This document shows, in pieces, positions 46,087-55,000 of a stretch of 64,000 nucleotides of DNA. Numbering within the stretch: position 1 is the first letter of the stretch; each line of letters opens with the position of its first letter. The DNA is taken from positions 51,537 through 115,536 of the forward strand of contig NZ_JARXHY010000018.1 in assembly GCF_031127815.1 (NCBI RefSeq). Direction: 5' to 3'. The notes beneath the pieces were generated by a model. It was not told where the DNA came from. It made no database searches and worked only from the letters and a program-made list of their open reading frames with translations. Origin of the DNA: Pelagicoccus sp. SDUM812003 (GTDB lineage Bacteria > Verrucomicrobiota > Verrucomicrobiia > Opitutales > Opitutaceae). The position numbers were made by a program, and so were the translations under genes.

Positions 46087-47481
46087 TTATCTCACAACTA
46101 CCGACTCCGAATAACCTACCCAAGGTCCTTGCGATCGACCAAGAGCCGCCGACCAAAACCAACTCGAGGGGTCCGTCCAACTCTGACCATCGAGCGATAC
46201 CACGCGCTCGCGCACCTCGATCCGCTCATCTCCTCGCATTGCCATCACCCGTCCCCACATCGCACCATCGATCTGCCTCAAGATCGGCATTGGCTCCGTC
46301 TTGTATCCAATCGCTCGATAACAGTCAGCGGACAAGTGATAACGCCGAGTCGCGCGATTGATAACTCTGACTACCAAATATCGATCTTCCTTTGAGAAAA
46401 GCTCAATGGATCCCGGAAATCTACGAGCATAGTCGGCACTTGAGCCGTCAAGTGGCAACGCCGTCCACCCTTCTTGAAAGAGCGTATCACGAACATCATC
46501 CACAATCTCGCCACTGACTTCTCTACCTTCTGAAAGGCGACCGACCCCAGAACCACTTTGCTCGAACAAAACGCAAATCATCGCCAACAAACTCAAGCGC
46601 AGGAGCGCGGTTCCTTGTTCCGAAACCTCCCCCATCGGCAGACCGCTCCTTGCCATCCCTCTGCGGCTTCCAAAGCAAACGATCGCCGACAAGACCATCG
46701 CGAATACCGCCAAGCCAGCCACATCGTGAGCCCATCCACCTGCCCTCACCAAACCGGATTCCAAAAAGAACAAGAGAACATTCCGAATCACATTTCCCGC
46801 AAAGGCGCTCACGCTGGCGAACTGCAGGATAAGAAGCGATTTCCGGAAATCCGGTTTCTGAATACAGATCAGAACACATGCCAGAAAAGCTGAACTCCAA
46901 AGCATCTGGACCCCGCTGCACGGAGCGTCGATCACGATCATCTCCCCACGCCACTTCATCACCGTCCCCTGAGCTTCAGCCGCTACACCCATTACGTTAA
47001 GAATTCCCACGCTCAGCTTCCCTATCAACCACCGCAGCGGGTAACCTCCGTAAAACTGCAGCGATGAGATTAACGGCAAAGCGAGAACATACAACCCGAC
47101 GTGCCCCAACCAGCAACGCCGATCAACCAACAAGCAAGCCAGCGCCAGAACCACAAACAATGAAAAGATGAGCGGCGTCGCAAGGCGGTCGCCTATGACG
47201 GGAATTAGCAACGCGCCCGCAGCGATCCCATACCTCCACGACGCGAATGCTTGCCTACGCCCTAGGACGGAAAAGACAATTGCCACCAAGAGAGCTAAAA
47301 CGCCCCACGGTTCGTCGGAACCGTCTTTCATTCGGGCTAGATACCATTCGACGGTCGTCCAACAGGAGACGAGCAGCAGGCCGACAAACCCAAAGCGAAA
47401 CGTATCAGCGCTCGCCAGCCACTCAAAAAAGCGTGCTCGACGCTTTTGGTCTACTTCCGACTCAGTACGCACGACGAACAA
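46087..47481 (-). CDS. Exosortase with fused EpsI-like C-terminal region
   Basis: 464 residues. About nine membrane segments hold the exosortase triad: Cys188 in DAPCSGVQML, Arg233 in NVIRNV and His252 in HDVAG. After a final helix (about 291-307) comes a 150-residue exported region containing RYHLSADCYRAIGY (His382, Cys387), which resembles the HxxxxC motif of EpsI/DUF3485 proteins usually encoded as a separate gene. Exosortases cleave and sort proteins with PEP-CTERM-like tails. It overlaps by 20 bases the end-adjacent VIT/VWA gene, whose product carries such a tail and is the likely sole substrate. Confidence 0.9.
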   Translation of the reverse strand: MFVVRTESEVDQKRRARFFEWLASADTFRFGFVGLLLVSCWTTVEWYLARMKDGSDEPWGVLALLVAIVFSVLGRRQAFASWRYGIAAGALLIPVIGDRLATPLIFSLFVVLALACLLVDRRCWLGHVGLYVLALPLISSLQFYGGYPLRWLIGKLSVGILNVMGVAAEAQGTVMKWRGEMIVIDAPCSGVQMLWSSAFLACVLICIQKPDFRKSLLILQFASVSAFAGNVIRNVLLFFLESGLVRAGGWAHDVAGLAVFAMVLSAIVCFGSRRGMARSGLPMGEVSEQGTALLRLSLLAMICVLFEQSGSGVGRLSEGREVSGEIVDDVRDTLFQEGWTALPLDGSSADYARRFPGSIELFSKEDRYLVVRVINRATRRYHLSADCYRAIGYKTEPMPILRQIDGAMWGRVMAMRGDERIEVRERVVSLDGQSWTDPSSWFWSAALGRSQGPWVGYSESVVVR

Positions 47482-49435
47482 GTATCCAAGTGACCGCTAC
47501 AAGCACTAGTCCCATCAATGCCCACATTTCAGGCTCTGGCGTGACCGGCACCGAGCTCCCCACAAACCCAGGCGCCATCCCTTTCGGAAGCGGCAGAGCT
47601 TGTTTTATCTTGGCCGGATCGCCTCCAGACAGATTTCGTATTTCACGATCCACCGCGACAAACGAGGTATACTTCGTGAGCAGCGAATGCTTCAGGCCGA
47701 GTCGGGTGACCTCCTCCACCCTCTGATCATCGGGCCAGAGCTGATTGTAGTCGGAGAGGCGACGGATTCGCTCCCGAGCCCACACATACTCGAGCGATCG
47801 AGACCCTGCCAGATCCACCGCCTTCGTCAAATCAACCAATTCCTGATACTCACTGTCTCCCGCTCGACCTGAAAGAGTAATCGCCCCACTCCCATCTCCG
47901 GTGTACTTGCCAAAAACCATCACCGGACGCTCGGCCAAGAGATCCGGTAAACTCGCTGGTTCGTCATCAAAAACGTCGATGCCATCGAACTCCAAAGTCA
48001 TTTGAGATAAAACAGGCTCGCTCACGTATTCAGAAAACCGATTCGCAACCTCTTCGGTTTCATGCGGGCTAGCGACATAAAAGGCCTCTCCCGTTCCCAC
48101 TCTCGACATGCCATCGATCAAATGGCGATTCGGAGAGCTCCCGATTCCACAAGCAAACACATTCGCCTGATTCAGGTTTTCGCGAATCAACTCGAAGACT
48201 TCCTCCTCCACCGTTACGTATCCATCGGTCATGATGACAATGTTACGGCTGAATGCCGGGTCTCGCTCCGTGGCGTACACGCGTTGCATTGCGGGCAAGA
48301 GCAAGGTGCCGCCTCCCCCTCTTGTGCGATACAGAAAGTTCACCCCTGCCGTCAAATTCTCAACAGTCGCTGGAACGCTGCGCTCGGCGAAGACCGAAGA
48401 ATCCCCAGAAAAGAGCATTAGGTTGAATCGATCCTCTGCATCCAATCGAGCAACCAGCCGCTCCAGCATTCGCTTCGCGGTATCGAGCGGAAACCCCGAC
48501 ATCGAGCCCGATACATCGACGATGAAAAAGTACTCCCTCGGCATTCGCTTTCGTGTCTGAAGACGCGGCGGTTCAATCGCAGCCATGAAGTACTTTTCCC
48601 CATTGCTTTCACTGATCCACACCCCCGATTTCACCTCGTCTCCAGATACCCGATACCTCAGCTTGAAGTCGCGGTTGCCAACTGACGAAGTATCGCCCTC
48701 CAGGGTTACCAAAGCCGTTCGCTCATCGTGAAATACGACTTCCGCTGAGTGCGATGGGCAAGTCGCCTCCTCCACACTGATAGCGGATTGGATTCGAGCT
48801 CCCAGGCGATAGGTGACCAGGGATGCTTTGCTTTCCGACAAAAACGGATTGTCCACCCAGTCCGAGTCACCTTCCGAGAACCGGGGGCCCACAACGAGTG
48901 GTAGCACAAATCCATACTCATTCTCTTCCTTCACAACCCACTCCGTATAGCGAAGCGTCACCTCAATCACATCGCCGGGCAAAATATTCGCTAGATTCAT
49001 TTGAAACACATTCGGACGCTGCTGCTCCAATAGGCTCGTTGTCTTCCCCTCCGATTTCGCTTTCTCATAAGTCCTGCGAGCTTGCTCTCTTTTCTGAATC
49101 TCCGCTTCCACAACACGGTCGCCAATACGCATCTCCAAGGCGCTCACCGCAGCGCGCGTCGAACCAGGAAAAACGTACACGGCCTCGATCGGCTCATCCC
49201 CCACGTTCGCGAAGGTCTGCACAAGCTCCACTTGAGCGATCGTACCCACGATCTCGATACTGGCATCGACATCCTTCAGCGGCAGCAGGTCCAGATTCGC
49301 GGGTTGCCCATTGACTTCGAAAAAGGGCATTTCCGATTCGTCAGTTTCCTGCCCCGAAGACCAGACCGCCAAAATGAGGAAAAACGCTAAATGAGCAAAG
49401 AATCGCATCAGAAGCAGAGGAGTATTGGGTTTCAT
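47462..49435 (-). CDS. VIT and VWA domain protein with PEP-CTERM-like sorting tail
   Basis: 657 residues. Signal peptide (10-28), VIT domain (about 38-170), VWA domain (about 300-470) with a complete MIDAS motif DVSGSMSG (Asp307, Ser309, Ser311), a C-terminal helical part, and then a tail: VPVTPEPEMW, a hydrophobic helix (637-652) and a basic end VRRAY. That is a tripartite exosortase signal. The layout equals inter-alpha-trypsin inhibitor heavy chain-like bacterial proteins, which are often dedicated sortase targets. It overlaps the exosortase gene, so the pair is co-translated. Confidence 0.93.
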   Translation of the reverse strand: MKPNTPLLLMRFFAHLAFFLILAVWSSGQETDESEMPFFEVNGQPANLDLLPLKDVDASIEIVGTIAQVELVQTFANVGDEPIEAVYVFPGSTRAAVSALEMRIGDRVVEAEIQKREQARRTYEKAKSEGKTTSLLEQQRPNVFQMNLANILPGDVIEVTLRYTEWVVKEENEYGFVLPLVVGPRFSEGDSDWVDNPFLSESKASLVTYRLGARIQSAISVEEATCPSHSAEVVFHDERTALVTLEGDTSSVGNRDFKLRYRVSGDEVKSGVWISESNGEKYFMAAIEPPRLQTRKRMPREYFFIVDVSGSMSGFPLDTAKRMLERLVARLDAEDRFNLMLFSGDSSVFAERSVPATVENLTAGVNFLYRTRGGGGTLLLPAMQRVYATERDPAFSRNIVIMTDGYVTVEEEVFELIRENLNQANVFACGIGSSPNRHLIDGMSRVGTGEAFYVASPHETEEVANRFSEYVSEPVLSQMTLEFDGIDVFDDEPASLPDLLAERPVMVFGKYTGDGSGAITLSGRAGDSEYQELVDLTKAVDLAGSRSLEYVWARERIRRLSDYNQLWPDDQRVEEVTRLGLKHSLLTKYTSFVAVDREIRNLSGGDPAKIKQALPLPKGMAPGFVGSSVPVTPEPEMWALMGLVLVAVTWILVRRAY

Positions 49436-49624
49436 TCCCCTAGCCTACCTCCGCTCTGCGCGGAGATTATGAAATGAAGATGATCTCTCCGTGAAATCTA
49501 GGCTGGCCGGAGCCGAGGCGCCTAGAGCGCTTTTCTTTCGACTAGTTGCCAAGGTTGGGCGGGGCCGCCGCGTCACGCCTCGCCAAGCGGGTTAAGCAAG
49601 GCGACAGATGAAACTAAAAATGCT
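49436..49624. promoter_or_regulatory. Gap between CreC-like kinase and VIT/VWA gene
   Basis: This 189-base gap could hold a promoter for the VIT/exosortase pair controlled by the CreB-like regulator. A small CTCCGC/GCGGAG hairpin lies near 49450. No clear direct repeat of the CreB-type TTCAC is seen, so a regulatory role is inferred from layout. Confidence 0.3.
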
Positions 49625-51130
49625 CTAAAACGTCAACCGGGCTCGAACCCCGCCTTCTTGGCGGTTTCCCACCGACAACGTTCCACGGTGCAAGGCCATG
49701 ATTTCTTTCACGAAACTCAACCCAACGCCGCTGCTTTTCTCTCCCGTTTTCGGACGCGCCAACGAATAGAAACGATCCGTCACCTTCGACAGGGCATAGT
49801 CAGGAATGCCCGGTCCTTGATCCTCCACGACAACCGACTTGCCAGCGACACGCACCATGATCCGCGTTCCCTCAGGCGAGAAATCGATCGCATTCTGCAA
49901 TAGGTTCTGGATCGCTTGCCGAATCAAAAACCGCTCACCATCGACCTTAGCCGGTTCGTCGGTCTCGATGTAACACCCGATGCCAGCCGACCTGAAACTG
50001 GGCTCCAACCCTTCGATCAATTCCTGCACAAGAACTGCAAGATCGATACTCTCCACATTCTGCAAGCTTCGCCGCGATTCCACCGAAGCCAACTCCAACA
50101 TTCGATCCACGATGCGTCGCATGCGCTCGGACTCACGACGTATGTTTTCGAGAAACTTTCGTCGCTCTTCCGGCTCCATGTCCTCTTCCAGCAGCTCTGC
50201 GGCTCCACTCACGCCCGACAAAGGCGACTTTAGCTGATGCGTGAGACTCTGCACATAGCGCTCCACATACTGCTTTCCTTCCAAGGCGAGTCGCATCTCT
50301 TCGAACGCCCGTCCCAACTCGTTCGCTTCGATTCCAAAAAGCCGCGGATACTCCGCCTTTCGCCCATCGCGCAAGGCATTGGCGTAAGCGATCAAACGCT
50401 TGATCGGCTGCGTCAACCAGAGCGACAGCAAGGCCCCCAACAACAACACAGCGATACCTGCCAATATGACATACAATTCAAACCGGTCCTCCGCGCTCGC
50501 GATCAACTCGTTAACATATGAGGTCGGCTTCCCAACTGTCACTACTCCTTGGATACGTCCATCAATTCGTACCGGAGCGGCAACGTATAAAACCAACGCT
50601 CGTTCGCCATCTCGCTCCGTCCAGGTGGCCCGTGCTCCGTATTCACCTCTCAATGTCAAAGCGACATCCCGCCAATTCGAAAAGTCTTCTCCCTTATTTT
50701 CTCGGTTAGACGAATCGAACAACACCACTCCCCGCGCATCGGTCAGGTAGACTTCCAGGTCCACCGACTCCTTGCGCAGCGAATAGACCTGAGCAACGAA
50801 ACGGCGACTGTAGGCTCGTTCGAAAATCTGCTCGATGGCGTCCGCCGAGTAGCCGCTCTCTTCTGCAGCTTGTTCGAGCTGAGCTGCGAGAATGTTGGCG
50901 GTATCGACCAGCGACTCCTCCATCGACTCCAAGTAGCGCGGTTGGATTTCCTCCGCCAGAGTCGACATGATCGCATAAAAGCCCCCGCCCACAACCAGCA
51001 AGTAAACCAGCAAGATGCTCGCCCGAATGGAGATGAACCGCTTGGGCAATCGCAGCCAGCGCGGTCCCCGCAATTCAGGATTGGTCAAAATCTGCCAGAG
51101 TGTCCTCATGAAGAAATCGAATCTGCGCAC
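49625..51130 (-). CDS. CreC-like sensor histidine kinase
   Basis: 501 residues. Membrane helices at about 37-55 and 219-240 flank a periplasmic domain with YLTDARGVVLFDSSN, FSNWRDVALTLRGEYGARAT and LYVAAPV. These match E. coli CreC closely. HAMP follows, then HisKA with His298 in LTHQLKSP, N box NAIDFSPEG, and GSGIPDYAL-like GPGIPDYALS. The usual THELKSP reads THQLKSP. It lies between the CreB-like regulator and the VIT/VWA gene. In this context it probably senses an envelope cue and controls the exosortase pair. Confidence 0.9.
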   Translation of the reverse strand: MRRFDFFMRTLWQILTNPELRGPRWLRLPKRFISIRASILLVYLLVVGGGFYAIMSTLAEEIQPRYLESMEESLVDTANILAAQLEQAAEESGYSADAIEQIFERAYSRRFVAQVYSLRKESVDLEVYLTDARGVVLFDSSNRENKGEDFSNWRDVALTLRGEYGARATWTERDGERALVLYVAAPVRIDGRIQGVVTVGKPTSYVNELIASAEDRFELYVILAGIAVLLLGALLSLWLTQPIKRLIAYANALRDGRKAEYPRLFGIEANELGRAFEEMRLALEGKQYVERYVQSLTHQLKSPLSGVSGAAELLEEDMEPEERRKFLENIRRESERMRRIVDRMLELASVESRRSLQNVESIDLAVLVQELIEGLEPSFRSAGIGCYIETDEPAKVDGERFLIRQAIQNLLQNAIDFSPEGTRIMVRVAGKSVVVEDQGPGIPDYALSKVTDRFYSLARPKTGEKSSGVGLSFVKEIMALHRGTLSVGNRQEGGVRARLTF

Positions 51131-51217
51131 GAATGGAGCTGAGCTTCGCAGCGTTCCCTTCCTTCCCTCATCACAACTATCTGGGTAAATCTGAGCGATC
51201 TGTGGTTTAAGATCATT

Positions 51218-51916
51218 TCAAAACTGCATCGAATACCCAATCCCCCGATGCGTCTGGATGTATTCAACACCTGGCGACGCATATCTCAACTTCGCCCGAA
51301 TCGACTTTACATGAGCATCCACCGTGCGCTCGCCGCTCGCCTCCGGTTCCTCCCACACTTGGTACATAAGCTGTTCGCGGGTCAGCACGCGCCCCTGCCT
51401 CTTCAAAAACACTTTCAACATCCGGTACTCGTAGCGGGTCAGGTTGAGTGTCTTGTCGGAGACAGAAATCTGGTAGCGCGACTCGTCGAGAAGAAAGGGG
51501 CCGAATCGATCGCCGTTCTTGTTGTTGTTGCTTGGAACCGGTTCCGCTCGGCCTCGCCTTAAGATCACGCGCGCTCGCGCGACCAATTCTCGCACGCTAA
51601 AGGGTTTGCAAACGTAGTCATCCCCTCCGATCTCCAATCCAAGGATCCGATCGATCTCTTCGCTTCGAGCGGTGAGGAAGATGATTGGGATCTGGGAAAT
51701 CTCTCGAATCTGCTTACAGATCTCAAAACCGGTCGTATCCGGCAATCCAACATCGAGCACGACCAAAGCGAAAGCGCGTTTCTTCAATTGCTCGATCGCT
51801 TCGAATCCTGTCGTCACAACCACGCTGGCGAACCCCTCGCGCTTGAGCCCGAAGGTGACGTTATCGGAAATGGAAGGCTCATCCTCCACAACCAGCACTG
51901 TATCCTTATCCCACAT
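51218..51916 (-). CDS. CreB-like OmpR-family response regulator
   Basis: 232 residues from the ATG at 51916; the frame extends to 51967 but that part overlaps the transporter gene. The receiver has EDEPSI, phosphoacceptor Asp55 in LVVLDVGLPD, and Lys in CKPFSV. The winged-helix domain (about 135-232) reads LTRYEYRMLKVFLKRQGRVLTREQL. The pairing with a CreC-like kinase supports the CreB assignment. It begins five bases after the transporter stop, in one operon. Confidence 0.9.
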   Translation of the reverse strand: MWDKDTVLVVEDEPSISDNVTFGLKREGFASVVVTTGFEAIEQLKKRAFALVVLDVGLPDTTGFEICKQIREISQIPIIFLTARSEEIDRILGLEIGGDDYVCKPFSVRELVARARVILRRGRAEPVPSNNNKNGDRFGPFLLDESRYQISVSDKTLNLTRYEYRMLKVFLKRQGRVLTREQLMYQVWEEPEASGERTVDAHVKSIRAKLRYASPGVEYIQTHRGIGYSMQF

Positions 51917-51921
51917 ACTTG

Positions 51922-53208
51922 CTAGGGAGTAGAAGTATTCTTCTCCGGCTTTGGATGGGTTTTCCAAAGGAAGAGAATCATGCCGACGGTCATCAAAACC
52001 GGGATCACTACCATACCGGCCCGTTGCGAATCGAAGATCCCAACCATTTGGCCGTAAAGCAAGGGACCAAGAAAGGCAGTCGCCTTACCCGAAAACGCGA
52101 AGAAGCCGAAGAACTCGTTCGATTTTTCCAACGGTGTCAAACGACTCAAATAGGCCCGACTAGCCGACTGGTTCGGTCCGAGGAAAAGACCGATCACGAT
52201 AGCGCAGCCCCAGAAGGCGTTTTTCGATTCGATGAACAAAGCCGCCACAGTAGCTCCCACTAAAGCGAGTAGTGAAATGACGATTGTAATGCGACTGCCG
52301 ATACGATCTTCGATGAAGCTAAAGAGCAAGGAACCCAAGCCGGAACACACGTTCAGAGCGATGCCGAAAATCATCAGGTCCTGAAAGGTAAAACCAAACT
52401 CCACCGTGGCATAGATTCCACCGAACGAGAAAATCGCCACCAGCCCGTCATTGTAAAACATGCGGGCCACCAGCATCCAAAACAACTCACGGTATTCCCT
52501 CAGATGGCGAAAGGTCTCAGCGATGCGTCGAAACGACTTTCTTGCCACCACCAGAAATCCATCGCTGCGCTGCGGTGGCTTCACCTCCTTCACCCAGAGC
52601 AGTAGCGGAAGACTGAATACAGCAAACCAAATCGCCACCAGTACGTTCGTCGCCCGTACATGCTGAAACACATCTTTATCGAGCCCAAACCAGGCCGCAT
52701 TGTCCTCCCCGTTCACGAACCCCGCCATCGCGATAAACAAACAAATCAGACCACCGAAATACCCCAGAGCAAACGCCTGATTCGACACCTTGCCATGCTT
52801 CTCCCTCGGAGCGATCTCCGGCAAAAAGGCGTTGTTGAACACGATCGACAGCTCCGTCGCCACCAGCGCCAGGCCAAATAAAAGCAACGCCGGCCACACG
52901 TCGCCGGCTTGCGGAAAATACAGACCCGCCGTCGCCAAACACGCCAAGGTCACCGTTACCCACATGAACCGCTTCTTCCACCCGAACGCGTCCGCCGCCG
53001 CTCCCAATGCCGGCGAAAGCAAGGCGATCACCAGCGACGCGATCGCCACCGTGTTGCCCCAAAGCGTCGTCCCCTCCGACTCGCTCGGGGCGATCCCGTT
53101 CATGAAGTAAGTGTTGTAGATAAACGTCAGGACCAACGTTCCGAACGCGGAATTGGCGAAGTCGAAACACGCCCACGAATAAACCCGTCTAGTCGAACTG
53201 GCAGCCAC
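51922..53208 (-). CDS. MFS transporter, UMF1 family (Atg22-like)
   Basis: 428 residues with twelve membrane segments. YSWACFDFANSAFGTLVLTFIYNTYF at the start, SPALGAAADAFGWKKRF, EIAPREKHGKVSNQAFALGY and LGPNQSASRAYLSRLTP are the marks of the UMF1/Vps22 group, distant relatives of the yeast vacuolar effluxer Atg22. The substrate is unknown, perhaps amino acids or peptides. It is the first gene of the run transporter, creB-like, creC-like, VIT/VWA, exosortase. Confidence 0.9.
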   Translation of the reverse strand: MAASSTRRVYSWACFDFANSAFGTLVLTFIYNTYFMNGIAPSESEGTTLWGNTVAIASLVIALLSPALGAAADAFGWKKRFMWVTVTLACLATAGLYFPQAGDVWPALLLFGLALVATELSIVFNNAFLPEIAPREKHGKVSNQAFALGYFGGLICLFIAMAGFVNGEDNAAWFGLDKDVFQHVRATNVLVAIWFAVFSLPLLLWVKEVKPPQRSDGFLVVARKSFRRIAETFRHLREYRELFWMLVARMFYNDGLVAIFSFGGIYATVEFGFTFQDLMIFGIALNVCSGLGSLLFSFIEDRIGSRITIVISLLALVGATVAALFIESKNAFWGCAIVIGLFLGPNQSASRAYLSRLTPLEKSNEFFGFFAFSGKATAFLGPLLYGQMVGIFDSQRAGMVVIPVLMTVGMILFLWKTHPKPEKNTSTP

Positions 53209-53293
53209 GAAGCAAACTCCATCAACTCGCGATAAGATTGCGAGCCCTCAAACGCCTGGCCGGGCACTTATCAGCGACAACGCCTGTATCCAG

Positions 53294-54307
53294 TTATTCG
53301 CGCTTGAGGTCGCGACTCATCAAATCGCTCAATGCGGAAAGAGGCGGTTTCGCTTCGTAGCAGATCTGATACACCTGCCGCAAGATCGGCGCATCGATGC
53401 CCGCCTCCGAGCACTCTTCAAAAAACGCCTTCGCTGTTCGATAGCCCTCAACGGCTGTCTTCTGTCCAGCAATGATGTCCGCCGCGCTTCGCCCCTGGGC
53501 GATGGTTTCACCGAAGGTGCGATTTCGGCTCCAATCGCCATGACAGGTCGCCACAAGATCGCCAAAGCCGCTCAACCCGTAAAACGTTTCGGCGCGAGCT
53601 CCCAGCAACTGCCCCACGCGCATCATCTCCGCGACAGCCCGCGTGAGCAGAGACGCCAGAGCGTTGTCCCCTAGACCAAGACCTTGGCAACACCCGGCCG
53701 CGATGGCGTAAACGTTTTTCAAACAGCCGCCCAGCTCCACGCCACGCAGGTCGGAGCTGGCGTAGACGCGCAGGTTCGGCCCGCTCACCGCGTTTTGCAA
53801 CGCCTCGCAGCGCGACGTATCCAGATTGTCGAACGCAAGGGTCATAGCGGTCGGCTTTCCGGCAGCCACCTCGCCAGCGAAGGTCGGTCCCGACAGGGCA
53901 CCCACGGTCGCTTGCGGCAATTCTTCCAGCACGATCCCGCAAGGCGTCTTCCGGGTGGCGATTTCCAAGCCCTTGGCTAGGCTTACAAAGAGAGCGCGAT
54001 CAAAGGCGACGGTATCTGTCTCCTTGATACGCTTGCACCAATCGCGAAGCGCATAGGAAGGGATGCCGAGAAAAACGACGTCGACATCCTTCAAGGAAGC
54101 GGAAAGGTCCGAGCTCACTCGAAGCGAATCGCCAAATCGGTAGCCGGGAAGATAGTCGCTGTTCTCTCGCTCCACCATCATTCTGGCCGCCTGTTCCTGG
54201 CGACGAGGTACGATCACGACCTCCAGCCCCTGACGTTCGCAATGCAGGGCCATCGCCGTGCCCCAAGCGCCTGCCCCTAAAACCGCAATCCGTGACTTCT
54301 GACTCAT
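53294..54307 (-). CDS. gpsA: NAD(P)-dependent glycerol-3-phosphate dehydrogenase
   Basis: 337 residues. The Rossmann motif is VLGAGAWGTAMA; LGIPSYALR, SLAKGLE, ALSGPTFAGEVA and GVELGGCLKNVYAIAAG (catalytic Lys) follow, then GLSGFGDLVATC and SRNRTFG. It makes sn-glycerol-3-phosphate for phospholipids in the cytoplasm. It is upstream of the UMF1 gene on the same strand, 85 bases away. Confidence 0.95.
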   Translation of the reverse strand: MSQKSRIAVLGAGAWGTAMALHCERQGLEVVIVPRRQEQAARMMVERENSDYLPGYRFGDSLRVSSDLSASLKDVDVVFLGIPSYALRDWCKRIKETDTVAFDRALFVSLAKGLEIATRKTPCGIVLEELPQATVGALSGPTFAGEVAAGKPTAMTLAFDNLDTSRCEALQNAVSGPNLRVYASSDLRGVELGGCLKNVYAIAAGCCQGLGLGDNALASLLTRAVAEMMRVGQLLGARAETFYGLSGFGDLVATCHGDWSRNRTFGETIAQGRSAADIIAGQKTAVEGYRTAKAFFEECSEAGIDAPILRQVYQICYEAKPPLSALSDLMSRDLKRE

Positions 54308-54628
54308 CGAAATGGAAGTTCAACGCTTCATCGCCCGAGCGCAACAGCATCTTTGCTCCATAACTCACTCCTCATTTTCAGGTCGCTCGCCCTTGAAACG
54401 GAAGGCGATGATGTTAGGTTGACCCGCAAAGATCAGCTAAGTCGCTAGGAAATCTCACTCAATCCCTTGGTGGCTTCAGAGCTTAGCGCTCAGGGCATCG
54501 CTTCGGCTTTCCCCTACAAAGAAGCCCCGACTTTAGTATTAGCGCCTACTGTCGATATTATTTTGAACAGCGGATACTTTTTTACGTCTTGTAATAAGTA
54601 CCCTTTTCAGAGCCTTATAGGAAAACCC
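54308..54628. promoter_or_regulatory. Divergent intergenic region, AT-rich toward the small membrane gene
   Basis: This 321-base gap separates gpsA from a plus-strand small gene. The part at 54535-54600 is much more AT-rich than its surroundings, with TTGAAC at 54563 and TGTAAT at 54590, but their 21-base spacing is too long for a normal promoter. The frame open from 54467 reads through this DNA and is unlikely to be coding before 54629. Confidence 0.35.
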
Positions 54629-54892
54629 ATGTACGACTACTTGAAGACCAGATTGCGACGCTCCCCCGTGAAGGAGGACGCCCTGCTGCGTCACCACCAA
54701 TCAGTCGACGGCGTTCGAAACGCCCAGTTCGTGAGCTTTCTGCAACAGAGCGGCTTCAGAAAACGCGTGCTCAACCGGCACGAAAAGACCAAGCGTATCA
54801 AGAAGTTGGTTGCATTGGCCTTCGTCTGGTCGGTGGTCCTCGGCTTCGCTTGGATCGCATTCGAGAGCGCCCAAGCCTTGGAGCTGTTCTAG
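54629..54892 (+). CDS. Small single-pass membrane protein, 87 residues
   Basis: Starts MYDYLKTRLRRSPV with AGGAAA just upstream. A basic N-terminal half is followed by one membrane helix (LVALAFVWSVVLGFAWIAF, about 61-79) and a short outside tail. No family is recognised. Topology is N-in. It converges on the sdhCAB operon. Confidence 0.65.
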   Translation: MYDYLKTRLRRSPVKEDALLRHHQSVDGVRNAQFVSFLQQSGFRKRVLNRHEKTKRIKKLVALAFVWSVVLGFAWIAFESAQALELF

Positions 54893-54929
54893 CCCGTTTC
54901 CCGAGGCAGTCCACTTAGCTGACGTCGTC

Positions 54930-54966
54930 AGAAAAGAAAAATGCCCCGGGCAGAGCGCCGGGGCAT
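54930..54966 (-). terminator. Rho-independent terminator of the sdhCAB operon
   Basis: ATGCCCCGG (54941-54949) pairs perfectly with CCGGGGCAT (54958-54966). Read on the minus strand the stem is followed by TTTTTCTTTTCT. It lies 34 bases after the sdhB stop. On the plus strand it could also end the small gene, though its T-run is missing there. Confidence 0.88.
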
Positions 54967-55000
54967 CGAAAAAAGTGCAGAGCGACGAACAGATCGCCGC

